Below, piece by piece: positions 35,244 to 45,972 of a stretch of 64,000 nt of DNA. The DNA is from Arenibacter algicola (lineage in GTDB: Bacteria > Bacteroidota > Bacteroidia > Flavobacteriales > Flavobacteriaceae). The position numbers were made by a program, and so were the translations under genes. Each line of letters begins with the position of its first letter. Within the stretch, counting starts at the first letter, position 1. The notes below the pieces were generated by a model. That model saw nothing but the letters and a program-made list of their open reading frames with translations, searched no databases and had not been told where the DNA came from. Location of the stretch: assembly GCF_000733925.1 (NCBI RefSeq), contig NZ_JPOO01000003.1, positions 248,001 to 312,000 on the forward strand, in the 5' to 3' direction.

Positions 35244-36905
35244 TTATTTATTGTATAATACCAACCATTTTACAAATTCTTGCCGATTTTTGAAGTGTGG
35301 TTCCAAGTATTTTAAGTCGTCCTTAAAACCCCTTTTTTTATTAATAATTAGATATGTGTTGGTACTATAGGAGAGCGAATCCAGACGTGTGACCATTACA
35401 TCATCATTTATATCCCAAAGGTCATCTTTCCATTCTTCATCCTTTTGAAACTGTACTTCCCGATTTGTGGTGTTGTTCCTTAATTTTAAAGTGATCGGAT
35501 TGTTCCCAGAATACATCGGTATGGAAGATAGAAGATAATCATAAACAGCAATAGTCTTGTTTTCTTTTGGGGTGACATTATTGATGAAACCGATCATTTC
35601 TTTGGTAGAGTTGAAAGTTGAACCGTTGTGGGCCATTATAGAAGTTGATAATAAAATTAAGGCAGCACCAAAACTTGCTCCCAATAAAGCCGGTTTTTCC
35701 GGCACATTGTTATCTAAGTAAAAAAATAAGGACACAAAGAGGATCACCAAAACAATACCAATTACTAATGTTACGTTAGAAATATGGATAAATTGGGGCT
35801 TCCAAAGCCAAAATCCAAGTATCCCCAAGAACAAACAACTCATCAAAACTGTATAGGCCAGGCTCAAGGTATTGAGAATAGATACACTAACCTTATACAA
35901 TTGTACAGCAATTAATATGGCCAACATCCAAAACATGGGAAGAATATACAGCAGCATTTTAGTTCTGAAGACCGAAAAAATCAAGAAAAGAAAAACACTT
36001 GAAATCAACAATAACCGTTCTTCCCTTCCAAAATTCAGGAATATACTGGCCTTTCTTTTAAAATTTCGGAAAATAATCCACCACCACGGAAGTGTAAGAC
36101 CAATAATTAAAGGAATATAAAACCAAAAAGGCTTGGAGCGATTAAAGGAATGCGATGTTATCCGTGATATAAGTTGATCCGTTACAAAATAATCCCATAA
36201 GCCAGTATTGTTTATAACTACCAAAATATACCAGCTTGAAGCAAGAAAAAGACATAACCCAAATCCCAGGATATGATGTATGCTGATTTTTGAATTTCGC
36301 TTGAATATTGCCTTATAAACTATAATATAGGTCAGAATAAACAAAAGTGCTACAGGTCCTTTGGTTAGCAAGGCCAATGCCGCCAATAGATAAAATATAT
36401 AAACACCAACTATTTTGCCCTTGGTAGTATAGTACTGCCAGCAGTAAAGGGACCCAAGTATAAAAGTAGTGAGGTAGGCATCTGTTGTTAAGTTGCGACT
36501 AGAAATCAGTACTAAGGGCATAGCAAAATATACAAGACCGGAAGCAAAAGCTATTTTTCTTTCATTAAAAAGCAACCGAGCCATACCATAGACCAATGCC
36601 ATTTGAAGCACAATGGCTATTTGAAGAAAGAACCTGGCACCAAACTCATTGATCCCAAAAATACGGTAGCCCAAAGTGGTGATATAATAAGTTATGGGTG
36701 GCTTATGAAAGTGAAAAATACCGAGAAGCTTTGGATTGAGATAGTCCTTGGAACTTAGCATTTCCTTACTGATTTCGGCGTATCTAGCTTCACTGGTCTC
36801 AGTAAATCCATAAGAACCAACACCTGCCAGCAGTATAGCCAATGCAACAACCAAGAAAAACAGATAATGTTTATTGGTGACCACTTTGGATAACATTATT
36901 TCCAT
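35244..36905 (-). CDS. ArnT-like membrane glycosyltransferase (GT39/GT83 family)
   Basis: A 553-residue protein with about 11-12 membrane helices in the first 430 residues and a soluble C-terminal domain. The first periplasmic loop carries TSEARYAEISKEML (about 36-50), the acidic/Arg-Tyr motif of ArnT and PMT-type glycosyltransferases, followed by HFHKPPITYY. It uses a polyprenyl-phosphate sugar as donor at the periplasmic face. The acceptor could be lipid A, glycan or a protein. It stands alone, convergent with the nitrate unit and divergent from the giant T9SS protein. A role in glycosylating surface proteins is only a guess. Confidence 0.87.
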   Translation of the reverse strand: MEIMLSKVVTNKHYLFFLVVALAILLAGVGSYGFTETSEARYAEISKEMLSSKDYLNPKLLGIFHFHKPPITYYITTLGYRIFGINEFGARFFLQIAIVLQMALVYGMARLLFNERKIAFASGLVYFAMPLVLISSRNLTTDAYLTTFILGSLYCWQYYTTKGKIVGVYIFYLLAALALLTKGPVALLFILTYIIVYKAIFKRNSKISIHHILGFGLCLFLASSWYILVVINNTGLWDYFVTDQLISRITSHSFNRSKPFWFYIPLIIGLTLPWWWIIFRNFKRKASIFLNFGREERLLLISSVFLFLIFSVFRTKMLLYILPMFWMLAILIAVQLYKVSVSILNTLSLAYTVLMSCLFLGILGFWLWKPQFIHISNVTLVIGIVLVILFVSLFFYLDNNVPEKPALLGASFGAALILLSTSIMAHNGSTFNSTKEMIGFINNVTPKENKTIAVYDYLLSSIPMYSGNNPITLKLRNNTTNREVQFQKDEEWKDDLWDINDDVMVTRLDSLSYSTNTYLIINKKRGFKDDLKYLEPHFKNRQEFVKWLVLYNK

Positions 36906-37389
36906 TTTGAATAGTAAAAATACGAATCTTCAATAAGGAATTCTTTATACTATCATATTAATTGATTAAATCTATGTAATGAACTTGAAAAGAGTAATGT
37001 ATATAGGTGCTCAGGAAAGTTTAAAGTTATTCTGGAAGTTACAATTAACCAAATTCAGGAATATATCCAATCTATTTTTTCACCCGATTATTATTTACTT
37101 TCCATCACAAAAAACACCTGTAAGGACATGGTTTTTTACACTCTCAACAGCGGTATTTAGAACCCATTTTTAAGTCCCTTTTTCCGGGCTGAATTTCTAC
37201 ACCATTCATTGTCCAAACCTGCCGTACACCACAGTTAAATGCAGTTTCACAACAAAACCATTATTATAGGTATTAATGGGTATAAATAACCGCAATATAT
37301 CCAAGCAATCTCTCGTTATAGGGTCTTTCCTACAAAGTGGATTAATTGAGTATTATTTCACTTCGATTATAAAATAAAGGGGCAAAATC
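36906..37389. other. Intergenic region upstream of the giant surface protein
   Basis: This 484 bp AT-rich region separates the divergent glycosyltransferase and adhesin genes and must hold both promoters. A 64-codon open frame at 36979-37173 shows no family resemblance and is probably spurious. I find no exact TAnnTTTG element, repeat or RNA gene. Confidence 0.55.
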
Positions 37390-40300
37390 ATGATACAATC
37401 GACCAAAAAACTACTGCTGCTAATCTTGTTCTTTAGTTTTAATGCTTGGTATAGTACCGCTCAGGTTACTACCAGTGTGCAGAATACCAATTTCAATTCC
37501 TGTGGCAGCAACCTACCACAGACCGAACTTAATCTTGGAAACCTGGTACTGTCCGAAACCCTGGCTACTGATTTCGGCACGGGTACCTTCACCTTTTACA
37601 TTGAAGCCCCTTCCAATTTTGAAATAAGGGCAACTGCCTTTACCGAGACAGGTACCGATATTACCAGCGCATCCGTAGCCCAAGACTCTGGTAATGCCTC
37701 CAGATTGGAAGTTACCATGACCACTAACGCCCAAGGTTCTTTGGATGTATTTACTATAGAAAATGTAAGAATCCAACTTATCCCTGGTTCAACCACAACA
37801 AACGGTACTCTAAGATATGTATTGGCAGGTAATACCAATATGGTGAACGGACTTGCCGACAATCAGACCCTAGCCAATGTTTCTTTCACCGCTCTTACTG
37901 GAGGCACAGGGGTTAATCAACAGGTTTGTGCCATCAACGATGTACAGAACATAAGTATTACAGGTTCCAATATCACCCAAACCAGAACCTTTGAATGGGA
38001 AAAAGATGTTAACGGAACCTGGACGGCCATTACAAATTCCAACACCGAAATTTTGGTGGTAGATAAGCCATCCTTCCCAAATGGAGTAAGCAGGTACCGC
38101 CGTGCAACTACATTTACATTAAATGGGGAAACATGTACGCAAATGAGCACGGTAGCAACTATTACCGTAAATGAATTATATGCCGGTAGCATAACAGAAG
38201 GAACAGGCCAAAACGTTTGTGCCACCCAAATTCCGGAGCAATTAAGCACCGCAGGGGATGTGGCAGTCACCCCTGCTGGAACTACAACCTATCAATGGTA
38301 CAAAAACGATTCAGGTCCATGGGATATAATTCCAGGAGCAACGGATAATTTTTATCAACCCAGCGCTTTAGCCAAAACCACTTCTTTCAAAAGAAGGGTT
38401 ACCAATGTTTTGAACGGATTTAGTTGTTTTAAGGAAACCCCGGCAGTTTCCATAATTGTAAATTCCGCCGTATTGGGAGGTACAGCCACCAATCAAAATA
38501 TATGTTCATTAAGCGAATTACAATTGTTGACGATAAACAATGGCGAAAACAATGGAACCTATCAATGGCAGAAATACGATGGCAGTAACTGGGTAAACAT
38601 AAGTGGCGCCACGCAGAGCAATTACAATGCCAGTGCCAACCTAAATCCTGGAGTAGAGCAATTTAGAAGAGTTACAACTGTTTCTGGCGCAAGTTGCCAA
38701 GGTATTAGTACAGTGGCCACCATTACTTATACCAATTTTGCGGTAGGAAGTATTACGGGCGCTGAAACTGTTTGTTACAATGAAGCTCCAAGTGCCATAA
38801 CATCGGATACCAATGCTTCGGGTACAGGTACAATTTCATACCAATGGGAGCGATTTGATGGAAGTTCATGGGCCGCAATTTCTGGAGCCAATAATGCAGA
38901 CTACCAGCCAAGTGCACTAACCCAGACCACGACCTTTAGAAGACAGGACAACATACTTTTAAACGGTTACACATGTTCGGACTATACCAATGAAATAGAA
39001 ATCACTGTTCTTGGTCAAATTAACGGAGGAACGGCAAGTGCCGACCAGACTATTTGTGCAGGGGAAACACCCAATGCAATAACCATTAACAATGCCACAG
39101 CAGCAGGTCCCAACATTAGCTACCAATGGCAATCGGCAACCACAGGTAGTTTTACTAATATTAGCGGGGAAACCAATGCAGTATATAATTTTGCCGGGGC
39201 ACCATCTGTTACTACAAGATATAGAAGACAAACCATAGTTTCCAATAATGCCAAAGTATGTTTCCAAAATTCTACTGTAAGCACTGTTTTTGTAAACAGC
39301 CTAAATGTAGGCACAATTGGCAATGATCAGAATGTTTGTGCAGGACAAGCCCCCAGCACCATTATTAATATAGTAAATACGACCGCCGCCGGCAATCTAA
39401 CCTATGCATGGGAATCCTCCACCGACAATGGGGTAAGCTGGAGTCCGATAACTTCCGCTACAGGGTCTACTTATACCCCTGGCGTACTGGCAACGTCTAC
39501 CAAATATAGACGATTGAACACCACCACCTTAAACGGTAAGGTGTGTACTGGATACACCAATGAAGTTACTATCACTGTAGCCGGAGCCATTTCTGGAGGG
39601 GAAGGGTCTGCAGACCAAGCCATTTGTGAAGGTGATACCCCATCAACCATTACAGTTTCCAACGGTACGCCTGCAGGTACAGGGATTAATTTTCAATGGT
39701 ATTCGTCCACAGATAATGTCAATTACACCGTGATGAGCGGGGAAACTGGTGAAAGCCTAAGTTTTTCCACAGGATTGGCAACATCGACCTATTTTAGGAG
39801 AAACGTTACCAACACCAATAACGGTAATACTTGTGAGGCCTCAAGTCTTCCAACCTTGGTTACCCTAATCACCTTAAACGAAGGGTCTATTTCACAAACC
39901 CAAACCGTTTGCGGATCCAGCAACGTGGCACCGATTACCAGTTCCGCCGATGCAAGTTCCAACGGTGCTATAAGCTATACCTGGCAGAGTTCTCCAGATG
40001 GGAGTACTTGGGCCGATATTGCCAATACCAATCAAGCTACCTATACCCCAGTAAATAACGGGGATCTACAAACTTACTATAGAAGAAAGGCTATTTCAAC
40101 ATTGCAAAGCGTCACTTGCGAAGCCATAACCACTCCGGTGATAATCTACGTTAATAAATTTGACAATGCACCCAGCCATAGAGTCACTTTTTCTTCCGGG
40201 GCAACCGGAAGTACGGAAGTATGTAATGGTGGAGATCCACAACCATTTAGTACTAATTTTCAATTGATTGCCTCAGGAACTGTAAGCTACCAATGGCAGA

Positions 40301-43300
40301 TTTCCAGTGATAATGTTTCATATTCAGACATTGCAGGAGCTACCGCAGCTACCTATGACCCGCCTTCGGTAACACAGGATAATTACTATAGAAGAATTAC
40401 CACTTCTACCTTAAATGGTCTATCCTGTACGGTAACCAGTAACGTATTGGAAATCATAAACGGTGGAAATGCCACGGGAGGTACTATAGGTACAACCCAT
40501 GCGAACGGTAGTAATGGAACCAATGAAGAGGTAGTTTGTAGCGGGGATGATCCTAGCTTAATTCAAGAGTTGACCCCTTCTACAGGACAGACCTTAACCT
40601 ACCAATGGTATGCCAATGGCGTAGAGATTGTTGGTGCCACCGGCACTAGTTACGACCCGACCAATATCATAAATACAACAACCTATATTAGAACTACCAC
40701 AAGCACGGATATTTCCGGGGTAGAATGTGTAGTGGACAGCAACCCCGTAACGGTTTTGGTGCCACAAGCGGACAATATTGGCAACAATATTACCATCTGT
40801 TATAATACCATGGCCCCGACCCTTGGCAACCCCAGCGCCATAGAAGGATTGCCTTATTTGGCTTTTAGATGGTACGAATCCAATGATGGATCTACCTTCA
40901 CTGAAATTATTGGAGCAACCAGTGAAACCTATACCCCCGGAACGGCCTTTACCGCCGATAAATATTATAGGAGGGATTACCTAGCTACTGTCGACGGTAT
41001 TCCCTGCGAGCCATCCTATACTCCGAGTAATGTAATTAGAATTTTTGTCAATGATGTGGACGCTGGTACTATTTCAGGCGATCAAAAAATATGTTACGGG
41101 GAAGATCCCGCTATCCTAGGAAATACCGTAGACGGAACTGCAGAGGGAGTATTAAAATATCAATGGTACTCTTCAGTGGATAACAGTAACTGGGGCATGA
41201 TCAATGGAGCCGTAAACAGCACTTATGACCCACAGGCAGGTAATTATCCAACGACCTATTTTAAGAGGACAACATCTTCCACCCTTAACAGTGTAGTTTG
41301 TACGGAAGATAGTAATACTATTGTTGTACAGGTTACTGAGCAATTATTGCCCGGAACCTTAGTAAACGATCAAACCATTTGTGAAGGGGTTGTACCGGGA
41401 TCCTTGACAGTAACCGGTGGCAGCACCTTTGTGGACCAAACCTATGACTGGTATTCCTCGCCAAATGGTACAACCTGGACAGATATCGCTGTGCATTCTG
41501 CTTCCTATACACCTCCGGTCCCAACAACTACTATGTATTATAAGCGGACTATTACCAGAACCAGTTTGGTAGATAAGACTTGTATTGTAGAATCCAACGC
41601 AGTAAAAGTGACTTTAAACTCGGTTTATGCAGGAAAAATAACGGACAATCAATCGGTATGTGAAGGAAGTCAGCCTTTGGCCATTGTGGAACAGGAATCG
41701 GCCACTGGTGCAGGTGTGTTGACATACCAGTGGTGGTCTTCCCCTGACAATCAAACTTATACTGCCGTAGCCGGTGCCACGCAGCCAAATTATACCCCGC
41801 CAAGTACCCTTACTACTTCTACCTACTTTAAAAGAGTGGTTACCAGTACATTGAACGGTGTGGCCTGTGCGGATGAAACTTCGCCGAAAATTGTAACCGT
41901 AATTCCTTATGCCATTATAGACAATGATGCCATCTTTGACAACGACATCACCAATGTAAGCTGTAATGGAGGAAATGACGGAAGTATTGTAATACCCAAC
42001 TCCAGAATCACTGGGGGTAATACGGCCCAGAAGCAAATCAATACAATTTCGCTTTTCGGCACCCCAACTTTTGGCAATACATATAGTATCATTATCGACA
42101 GTAAGGTCTATGATCACCAAGTTACTTTGAACGGCATTAATCAGCCGCAGGACAATAATGAGGTAGCTGCTGCCCTTGCCCAAAAAATAAATGCTGCAAC
42201 CGGCGCTAACTTAAGTCCGGCCATAGCAGCAAACAATTTCCATGAAATTACCTTGACCGCCAAGGTTGCGGGGATTGGATTTACGGCATATGTAAGTACC
42301 GGAAGTGATCCAAATGCCAGTGCCACCCATGTAGTAACACAACCTAATTCCGTGGCCAATACTTATGTTTGGTCCAAAATTGGGGATAACAGCTTTACGG
42401 CTTCTACTTTGAGCATAAGCAATCTTACGGCTGGAGCCTACCAATTAACAGTGTACAATGAATTCTGCGGAACCACATCGTCGCCGTTTATAGTATCGGA
42501 ACCCGAGGTATTGACCTTGAATATTGGGGATACCTGTAATACGGCCATTACAGCCTATAGCACTGGAGGCATTGCGCCTTTCACCTTTACGCTTACAAGG
42601 CCCAACGGTACAACATTGGTACAGACATCCAATAATCCGAATATTACCTACACCAATTTAACTGGTGGAGCTACTTACAACATAAGTGTTCAGGATGCCT
42701 CTTGTGGAATACAGGAATCGCAATCAGTAACCTTGCCCATGGGGCTACAATTTGATCAGGCATCCGTAGTAGTGGATAATGCCACTTGTTATGGTCAAAA
42801 TGATGGTAGCATTAGTTTAAACATTGGAGCTACTACAGTAACAGGGGGATATCCTCCTTATAACTTTAGCTGGACAGGCCCCAATAATGCCAACTTTACC
42901 ACCGAAAATATTTCCAACTTGGCACCTGGGGTATATGTACTATCCGTAACGGACCAACTTGGTTGTTCTACAACCTATACTGCGAATGTGGCTTCAAAAG
43001 CCCAATTGGAAATCAGTAGCGTTCAGGTAATCAACCAGCAGTTACAATGTGCCGGTGATGCCAATGCTGAAATTAGCATACAGATAAGTTCTGATCCTAG
43101 CAGCCAATTACAAATAAACTGGTACAAAAACGGAACAAGTTATTCTACCAACAACACCAGTCTTACCAATCTGGGTGGAGGTAGCTACGAAGTGGTAATT
43201 ATTGATACCAATAGTGATGCCAATACACCATGTACCGTTAGACAGACGTTTGTTATTACGGCTCCGACCGTATTTAGTGCAACAGAGGTAACTAGTGGCA

Positions 43301-44916
43301 GCACCACTTGTGTGGATGCCAGTACCGGAAGGGATTTTACTTTTAGGGTTCAGGGAGGTACATCACCTTTTCAGTATACTTTGGACGGTGGAACTCCTGT
43401 AATATTCACCAATACCCAAACCACAATAAGCTCGCTTTCCAATAACAGTCATGTTATAGAGGTAACCGATGCCAACCAATGTGTTGTACAAACGTTTACC
43501 ATGGATAGTTATGAGGCCATGGATTATACGGGAGCCAAATCCTATACTCTTGCGCCATGTGAAACAGATTACGCCTTTAGTTTGAATACCAATTTGATTT
43601 CTGGTGGAAAGCCGTTTATGGATGGAAATAACAACCCGTATTACTTTTATGACTGGAGAGGTCCCAATAATTTTGTGGCCCAGGACATTACCAGTTTTGA
43701 TGCGGTGCCAGGTTCTTATTGGTTGACGATTACCGACAGTAATGACTGTTCATCAGAAGAAATCGAGTTTACTTTTAATACCACTTATACACCAATTGTT
43801 GTTAACAGGACAATAACTCCGGTAAGCTGTGGTGCTACCAATGACGGTGCCATTTCCATTACAGTAAGCGGTGGTCTAAGACCGTATAGTATTACATGGG
43901 AAAAAGAAACGGCTGGTACAGCGAATAATCCTGACCCGGTGTTTACTCCTTTTGGTCAGAATATAACACAATTGAATGGATTGGAAGAAGGCAGGTTAAG
44001 ACTTACCATTACAAGTAACATAAATGGCTGTACCAATGCCGATCCAGCCTATTATTACCAGGAGATCATTACCATTAATAAAGCGGAATCGCTTCAGCTC
44101 ATAGACGGACCTTTTCTGGATCAGTCACTTTGTTTGGGCAATCCCGGAAGTATTTCGGTATCGGTTTTCAATAGTCAACCTGGGGATTTAAGTTTTTACT
44201 ATGAAGGCGCCCTAGTGCCATCCGTAAAAACAGGTACCAATACTTACTCTGTTCAAATTGGAAATCCGTTGGATAACGCTACCCTTAATGTAGTAAATGA
44301 TCAAGGATGTGGAATTACAATGCCTATCAGTTCAGGGGTAACGGATCCGACATTTGCATATACCTCGGACGAATATGAAATTACAGGCCTATTGATGGCC
44401 AAGGAAGATATTCGGTTCAGTATAACCAGTGAGGCAGGTTATGGCAATGCTTCATGGGATTTTGGAGATGGAAGTCCTATAATTAACATTGATCCGGATG
44501 TGGACGGTATTATGACCGTTCATAAATATAGTTATCCTGGCATTTTTACTACCACCCTAACTTTATATAATGAGGAAGGTTGTAGTAAAACTGTTCAACA
44601 GGACGTGCAGGTAGGTAACGGTTATGACGTAATGTTCCCTAATGTATTCTCTGCCAATGCGGATGGAATAAACGATTACTTCCAAGGCGAATTTACCGGG
44701 ATGGCCTCGTTTACCTTTCAGATTTATGATATGTGGGGCTCATTGGTGTATAGCGTGGCCTATGACTTTGATTCAATGCCCGTAAATTGGGGTTGGAACG
44801 GCAATTACAGTTCGGGAAAACCTTACAAAAACACTTCCTTCAGATATCTGTTTGTAGGAACAACGAAAGACAACAACCAAATAACCAAAACTGGCGAAGC
44901 CTCAATATTAAGATAG
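37390..44916 (+). CDS. Giant repeat cell-surface protein, T9SS type B substrate
   Basis: A 2508-residue secreted protein with a signal peptide ending near residue 25 (WYSTAQ). Residues about 160-1500 hold 14 repeats of roughly 90 residues with a YQWYSS-type core, an IxGAT turn, a YxP strand, FRR, LNG and two Cys per repeat. Next come regions resembling SprB repeats (VSCNGGNDGSI, ATCYGQNDGSI, GVYVLSVTDQLGC), a PKD-like segment (WDFGDGS), and a C-terminal gliding-motility type B sorting domain (MFPNVFSANADGINDYF ... SFRYLFVG ... GEASILR). It should be secreted by the type IX system and stay on the surface as an adhesin or motility protein. A PorP/SprF gene follows 2 bp later. Confidence 0.93.
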   Translation: MIQSTKKLLLLILFFSFNAWYSTAQVTTSVQNTNFNSCGSNLPQTELNLGNLVLSETLATDFGTGTFTFYIEAPSNFEIRATAFTETGTDITSASVAQDSGNASRLEVTMTTNAQGSLDVFTIENVRIQLIPGSTTTNGTLRYVLAGNTNMVNGLADNQTLANVSFTALTGGTGVNQQVCAINDVQNISITGSNITQTRTFEWEKDVNGTWTAITNSNTEILVVDKPSFPNGVSRYRRATTFTLNGETCTQMSTVATITVNELYAGSITEGTGQNVCATQIPEQLSTAGDVAVTPAGTTTYQWYKNDSGPWDIIPGATDNFYQPSALAKTTSFKRRVTNVLNGFSCFKETPAVSIIVNSAVLGGTATNQNICSLSELQLLTINNGENNGTYQWQKYDGSNWVNISGATQSNYNASANLNPGVEQFRRVTTVSGASCQGISTVATITYTNFAVGSITGAETVCYNEAPSAITSDTNASGTGTISYQWERFDGSSWAAISGANNADYQPSALTQTTTFRRQDNILLNGYTCSDYTNEIEITVLGQINGGTASADQTICAGETPNAITINNATAAGPNISYQWQSATTGSFTNISGETNAVYNFAGAPSVTTRYRRQTIVSNNAKVCFQNSTVSTVFVNSLNVGTIGNDQNVCAGQAPSTIINIVNTTAAGNLTYAWESSTDNGVSWSPITSATGSTYTPGVLATSTKYRRLNTTTLNGKVCTGYTNEVTITVAGAISGGEGSADQAICEGDTPSTITVSNGTPAGTGINFQWYSSTDNVNYTVMSGETGESLSFSTGLATSTYFRRNVTNTNNGNTCEASSLPTLVTLITLNEGSISQTQTVCGSSNVAPITSSADASSNGAISYTWQSSPDGSTWADIANTNQATYTPVNNGDLQTYYRRKAISTLQSVTCEAITTPVIIYVNKFDNAPSHRVTFSSGATGSTEVCNGGDPQPFSTNFQLIASGTVSYQWQISSDNVSYSDIAGATAATYDPPSVTQDNYYRRITTSTLNGLSCTVTSNVLEIINGGNATGGTIGTTHANGSNGTNEEVVCSGDDPSLIQELTPSTGQTLTYQWYANGVEIVGATGTSYDPTNIINTTTYIRTTTSTDISGVECVVDSNPVTVLVPQADNIGNNITICYNTMAPTLGNPSAIEGLPYLAFRWYESNDGSTFTEIIGATSETYTPGTAFTADKYYRRDYLATVDGIPCEPSYTPSNVIRIFVNDVDAGTISGDQKICYGEDPAILGNTVDGTAEGVLKYQWYSSVDNSNWGMINGAVNSTYDPQAGNYPTTYFKRTTSSTLNSVVCTEDSNTIVVQVTEQLLPGTLVNDQTICEGVVPGSLTVTGGSTFVDQTYDWYSSPNGTTWTDIAVHSASYTPPVPTTTMYYKRTITRTSLVDKTCIVESNAVKVTLNSVYAGKITDNQSVCEGSQPLAIVEQESATGAGVLTYQWWSSPDNQTYTAVAGATQPNYTPPSTLTTSTYFKRVVTSTLNGVACADETSPKIVTVIPYAIIDNDAIFDNDITNVSCNGGNDGSIVIPNSRITGGNTAQKQINTISLFGTPTFGNTYSIIIDSKVYDHQVTLNGINQPQDNNEVAAALAQKINAATGANLSPAIAANNFHEITLTAKVAGIGFTAYVSTGSDPNASATHVVTQPNSVANTYVWSKIGDNSFTASTLSISNLTAGAYQLTVYNEFCGTTSSPFIVSEPEVLTLNIGDTCNTAITAYSTGGIAPFTFTLTRPNGTTLVQTSNNPNITYTNLTGGATYNISVQDASCGIQESQSVTLPMGLQFDQASVVVDNATCYGQNDGSISLNIGATTVTGGYPPYNFSWTGPNNANFTTENISNLAPGVYVLSVTDQLGCSTTYTANVASKAQLEISSVQVINQQLQCAGDANAEISIQISSDPSSQLQINWYKNGTSYSTNNTSLTNLGGGSYEVVIIDTNSDANTPCTVRQTFVITAPTVFSATEVTSGSTTCVDASTGRDFTFRVQGGTSPFQYTLDGGTPVIFTNTQTTISSLSNNSHVIEVTDANQCVVQTFTMDSYEAMDYTGAKSYTLAPCETDYAFSLNTNLISGGKPFMDGNNNPYYFYDWRGPNNFVAQDITSFDAVPGSYWLTITDSNDCSSEEIEFTFNTTYTPIVVNRTITPVSCGATNDGAISITVSGGLRPYSITWEKETAGTANNPDPVFTPFGQNITQLNGLEEGRLRLTITSNINGCTNADPAYYYQEIITINKAESLQLIDGPFLDQSLCLGNPGSISVSVFNSQPGDLSFYYEGALVPSVKTGTNTYSVQIGNPLDNATLNVVNDQGCGITMPISSGVTDPTFAYTSDEYEITGLLMAKEDIRFSITSEAGYGNASWDFGDGSPIINIDPDVDGIMTVHKYSYPGIFTTTLTLYNEEGCSKTVQQDVQVGNGYDVMFPNVFSANADGINDYFQGEFTGMASFTFQIYDMWGSLVYSVAYDFDSMPVNWGWNGNYSSGKPYKNTSFRYLFVGTTKDNNQITKTGEASILR
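37870..41905 (+). repeat. Tandem array of 14 Ig-like modules inside the adhesin gene
   Basis: About 14 in-frame modules of 85-100 codons recur across this stretch. Each has a Gly/Thr-rich opening strand, a Cys (usually in QxICxGxxP or QNVCxGQxP), a Trp core (YQW, FQW, YTW, YDW), a TxFRR or TYYRR strand and a second Cys after LNG. The copies are diverged at DNA level, so recent expansion is not evident; the conserved Cys pair suggests one disulphide per module. Confidence 0.85.
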
Positions 44917-44918
44917 AG

Positions 44919-45917
44919 ATGAAGAAACTTAATCTAATAACCCTACTAATTGTTCTTATTACGTTGGGGGCCAACGCTCAGGAAAAATTTGTGAACAACC
45001 TAAGCAAGGTGCCGGCTTCCTTAAATCCCAGTTTTCATGCTTTTAAAGATAAGACCAGGATAGGGGTCTTGGCCGAATTTGCCAGTCAAAGTCAAGGAAA
45101 CCAATCCCAGCACAAATATGCCTTTGGCTCAACGGCCTTTGAAGAATACAATTTTCAACTGGGCGTAGATCTGTTCAATAATAACCTGAACAATTCAGGG
45201 TTTAATTATACTTCTGCGGCATTGAGCTATATGTACAAATTGGTTTTAAAGAACGATTGGATCCTATATCCTGGAATTACTGCGGCGTATAGCAATTACA
45301 GGTACGATTTTAACAATCTTACCTTTCAGGATCAAATAAACATATTTACCGGCCAAATTAGTGCCAATACCATAGATCCCATTACAGCCTCTGAAAATGT
45401 TGGTTATTTGGATATGGGTGCATCCGTTTTGATCCATAACGATATCAATACACTATTTGGACTGTCACTTAAGCATTTGAACCAACCAAGAATATCATCC
45501 AAACAAAGCGAAAATAATGTGAATTTAAACATGCTGATATCCGGGCAGTTTGGATATGAAATGGATATTAATAAATACGGACAGGCCAAATTACCGGAGC
45601 ATTCCTATCTATACTTATTCAATGCAGTGACTATACAAGGCCCAAATACTAGACTGGATTTTTATCAGGATGTTACCCTGGGCAACTTTAGTATTGGTAT
45701 AAATGAACATCTCAGCTATTTGGAGAATGCCTCATTTTCCGAAATAGGTTTTGCCACAAGTCTTACCTTGGAAACATTTGAATTTGGGCTTAACTATAGA
45801 TTACCCTTTGGTGGGGAGGCCAAGCAATATATTCCCAATTCCCTGGAATTGTTTTTAGTCTTTGATATTTCAAGGTTTAAAGAACGCAGAAGATCTGACT
45901 ACAGCAGGTTTTATTAA
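44919..45917 (+). CDS. PorP/SprF family type IX secretion membrane protein
   Basis: A 332-residue protein with a signal peptide (MKKLNLITLLIVLITLGANA) and a predicted beta-barrel. The segment NNLSKVPASLNPSF near the mature N terminus and GFNYTSAALSYMYKL ... YPGITAAYSNYR are typical of PorP/SprF. I use the ATG at 44919, only 2 bp after the adhesin stop; the longer in-frame extension to 44787 overlaps the adhesin and is not needed. PorP/SprF proteins are dedicated partners that anchor or help export a neighbouring type B substrate, here the 2508-residue protein. Confidence 0.93.
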   Translation: MKKLNLITLLIVLITLGANAQEKFVNNLSKVPASLNPSFHAFKDKTRIGVLAEFASQSQGNQSQHKYAFGSTAFEEYNFQLGVDLFNNNLNNSGFNYTSAALSYMYKLVLKNDWILYPGITAAYSNYRYDFNNLTFQDQINIFTGQISANTIDPITASENVGYLDMGASVLIHNDINTLFGLSLKHLNQPRISSKQSENNVNLNMLISGQFGYEMDINKYGQAKLPEHSYLYLFNAVTIQGPNTRLDFYQDVTLGNFSIGINEHLSYLENASFSEIGFATSLTLETFEFGLNYRLPFGGEAKQYIPNSLELFLVFDISRFKERRRSDYSRFY

Positions 45918-45941
45918 TACTAACATAATAATTTTGCAAAA

Positions 45942-45972
45942 CCCTCAACATTAGTTGGGGGTTCGTTTTTTT
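45942..45972 (+). terminator. Rho-independent terminator after the adhesin/PorP unit
   Basis: CCCTCAAC and GTTGGGGG form an 8-bp stem (one G-T pair) around ATTA, followed by TTCGTTTTTTT. It begins 25 nt after the PorP stop codon and ends the two-gene operon. Confidence 0.9.

Noticed and set aside
36979..37173. 64-codon open frame upstream of the adhesin
   Set aside because: No motif, no promoter and low-complexity AT-rich composition; the interval is better read as a divergent promoter region.
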